A stretch of 15,417 nucleotides of DNA from G963674505 sp964575975 (lineage in GTDB: Bacteria > Desulfobacterota > Desulfobacteria > Desulfobacterales > SKZT01), in the NCBI GenBank assembly GCA_964575975.1, contig CAZNTU010000130.1:1-15417 (forward strand), read 5' to 3'. The stretch's first letter is position 1. Each line of letters begins with the position of its first letter. Under the pieces are notes generated by a model. That model had not been told where the DNA came from and made no database searches. It saw only the letters and a list, made by a program, of their open reading frames with translations. Positions 14,352 through 15,417 of this stretch are shown here, piece by piece. The position numbers and the translations under genes were made by a program.

Positions 14352-14380
14352 GTTATAACAAAACGGCAATATGGAAGCAA
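14352..14380 (-). promoter_or_regulatory. resB-ccsB promoter candidate
   Basis: On the minus strand, TTGCTT (14375-14380) and TATAAC (14352-14357) are separated by 17 bases. Five of six bases match in the -10 box. Transcription would start near 14345 and run through a leader of about 290 bases into resB. Confidence 0.42.
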
Positions 14381-14601
14381 CACAAAGAAAAAAACTGGAT
14401 TTGTTTAAAAATCGGCGGATTCGGAACTTGCAGGCAAGTACCGTGCTGTGGAAACGCGATTCTTGACAATTCCGGTTTCCGTATAAGGTTTTGATGTAAC
14501 GAGGCCGATCGAAAATGAAAACAACGATATGAAAGCGCGCGCCGAATTGGAAAAATGGACGGGCGGCAACCTTTTTATTCATGCCGCATTAAGCGAGGCT
14601 T

Positions 14602-14627
14602 AACTATATTATAAAACTATATTATAA
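14602..14627 (+). repeat. 13-bp tandem duplication, AT-rich
   Basis: AACTATATTATAA occurs twice head to tail at 14602-14614 and 14615-14627, perfectly. It lies about 125 bases upstream of the 56-aa cysteine-rich gene. Each unit contains -10-like sequence on both strands (TATATT on plus, TATAAT on minus), so it may be a duplicated promoter element. No good -35 is seen on the plus strand. Confidence 0.6.
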
Positions 14628-14749
14628 AGGTGATAAAAGGTGTGCAGAATCCGGACTCGGACACTCGTCCGCGCTGGCGTGGCGCGAAACGGCCTATCGA
14701 CAAACGAAAATCGGAAACGGGAAGCGTACCGGCTCCCCAAGGAGGAAAT

Positions 14750-14920
14750 ATGGCAAAATCTTCAAACGCTCGCAAGTGTTGTTCGATGGAAAAGGAACAC
14801 CTGATGGAGGAACTTAGAAAATGCGACATGAGTTCCTCCAATTACGACGAATTTCACCAGTGCTACCGGGATGCCGCAAGAGAAAGCGGCCTGCGCGCCA
14901 GATCGTGCGTCACCGAATAG
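14750..14920 (+). CDS. 56-aa five-cysteine protein
   Basis: No family is recognised. ATG at 14750 follows an AAGGAGG (14739-14745), close to an ideal ribosome binding site, so strong translation is likely. A longer in-frame start (GTG at 14630) lacks this signal. The protein is helical and charged, with cysteines at 10, 11, 25, 38 and 53. The spacing of 12 to 14 residues between the last four could place them on two helices that pair as disulfides or bind metal. There is no signal peptide or membrane segment. A strong terminator follows 19 bases after the stop, so it is a single-gene unit. It converges on the encapsulin gene, but being on the opposite strand it is not an obvious co-transcribed cargo. 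Confidence 0.78.
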   Translation: MAKSSNARKCCSMEKEHLMEELRKCDMSSSNYDEFHQCYRDAARESGLRARSCVTE

Positions 14921-14939
14921 AACGGCGCGACAAGCGCCC

Positions 14940-14974
14940 AAAAAGCCGCAGGGGATATCCCCTGCGGCTTTTTT
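14940..14974. terminator. Bidirectional rho-independent terminator
   Basis: GCCGCAGGGG (14945-14954) pairs perfectly with CCCCTGCGGC (14959-14968) around an ATAT loop. Five A precede and six T follow the stem, so it works in both directions. It ends the 56-aa gene on the plus strand and the encapsulin gene on the minus strand. Confidence 0.93.
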
Positions 14975-15007
14975 AATTCAAGAGGTATGGAAGGTTTTTG
15001 CCGAAGT

Positions 15008-15417
15008 TTATCTTTTTATGCTCATTTTAACGAATACCGAGTCGTCGAGGATGCGGAACGTAAACGATTCGGTCAGGTAAAGCGAGACGGTGTCCTTGTC
15101 GTGCTGGGCGTAGCCGATCATATAATCCTGCCCCAAAATCAGCTCCAAATCTCCGCCGCGCATGGAAACCAGAAAGGCGTCCCGAATTTCCGAAGCGTAC
15201 AAGATCGGACCCCCTAAAAGATTTTCGATATGCCGTCGCAAAGGATAACCGTTCAAATGCCTTGAGAGAGTTCGCCATTCCGCCGGATTTACCACAAGCG
15301 CGTACGGTCCCTCTACCGAGGCTTCCAGCAGGGTGGTTATCCCTGTCGAAACGGCCTCCAGGATCTCGGGAATTTGGTCGGAAAACTCCAGAAAGTGCCG
15401 GGACGCTTCGTACATCC
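15008..15417 (-). CDS. Encapsulin shell protein, C-terminal part
   Basis: The visible 136 codons match the C-terminal half of encapsulins (linocin M18 family, HK97-like fold): 'GPYALVVNPAEW', 'GYPLRRHIENLLGGPILYA', 'VSMRGGDLELILGQDYMIGY' and 'VSLYLTESFTFRI' are all family signatures. Encapsulins assemble into hollow protein shells that hold an enzyme such as a ferritin-like protein or a peroxidase, tethered by a short C-terminal tag. The gene is partial: typical shells have about 265-285 residues, and the N-terminal half lies beyond the window, so the Met at 15415 is internal. Cargo genes usually lie just upstream of the shell gene, which here is also off the window. The stop is at 15008. Confidence 0.93.
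   Translation of the reverse strand, partial: MYEASRHFLEFSDQIPEILEAVSTGITTLLEASVEGPYALVVNPAEWRTLSRHLNGYPLRRHIENLLGGPILYASEIRDAFLVSMRGGDLELILGQDYMIGYAQHDKDTVSLYLTESFTFRILDDSVFVKMSIKR

Noticed and set aside
14347..14352. AGGAGG on the plus strand as a gene start signal
   Set aside because: No start codon lies within usable spacing; the nearest ATG is 18 bases away. It overlaps the reverse of a promoter -10 box.
14463..14468. TTGACA on the plus strand as a promoter for the 56-aa gene
   Set aside because: No -10 at 16-18-base spacing; TATAAG comes at 13 and TAAGGT at 15.

Overview
The window comes from an anaerobic, cytochrome-rich bacterium, most likely a sulfate-reducing or related member of Desulfobacterota. 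The main evidence is a complete qrcABCD set, which encodes the periplasm-facing menaquinone reductase complex known from sulfate reducers. It sits directly behind a System II cytochrome c maturation pair (resB, ccsB). Base composition looks moderate by eye, and several genes start with TTG or GTG. The lineage is inferred from gene content, not from a phylogenetic marker.

Layout. The left edge (1-171) holds G/C-run inverted repeats and no gene. A DUF169 protein (172-966, minus) and a PHP-domain metal hydrolase (1292-1951, plus) diverge from a regulator-like intergenic region that may also carry a small hydrophobic ORF. From 1952 to 2437 there is a repeat-like palindrome, a frameshifted membrane-peptide remnant and a probable 53-aa ORF. 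That ORF overlaps a four-TM membrane protein of unknown function (2438-3415). A hairpin (3469-3500) separates this from the convergent murA-MFS pair on the minus strand. The MFS transporter gene is split into two frames exactly at an 11-base C/G run (4082-4092), so it is either phase-variable, decayed or carries a homopolymer read error.

Respiratory block, minus strand, reading right to left. resB (12683-14059) and ccsB (11797-12639) make the heme-attachment machine. A promoter with a perfect TTGACA box lies just after ccsB. Then follow qrcA (multiheme cytochrome), qrcB (Tat-exported molybdopterin-family protein without a visible metal ligand), qrcC (four-cluster ferredoxin subunit), qrcD (NrfD-type membrane subunit) and a 59-aa one-TM protein with a His/Gly tail. 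A strong terminator ends the run. In the Qrc model, electrons from periplasmic hydrogenases and formate dehydrogenases enter through cytochrome c3, pass the QrcA hemes and the QrcB/QrcC clusters, and reduce menaquinone at QrcD. ResB and CcsB would mature the QrcA hemes.

Right end. A gene-poor stretch (about 14060-14749) has a likely resB promoter, a palindrome shared with the PHP leader, and a 13-bp tandem repeat. It is followed by a 56-aa five-cysteine protein with a near-ideal ribosome binding site. A bidirectional terminator separates this from the C-terminal part of an encapsulin shell gene that runs off the window. No tRNA, rRNA, CRISPR array or insertion sequence was seen.
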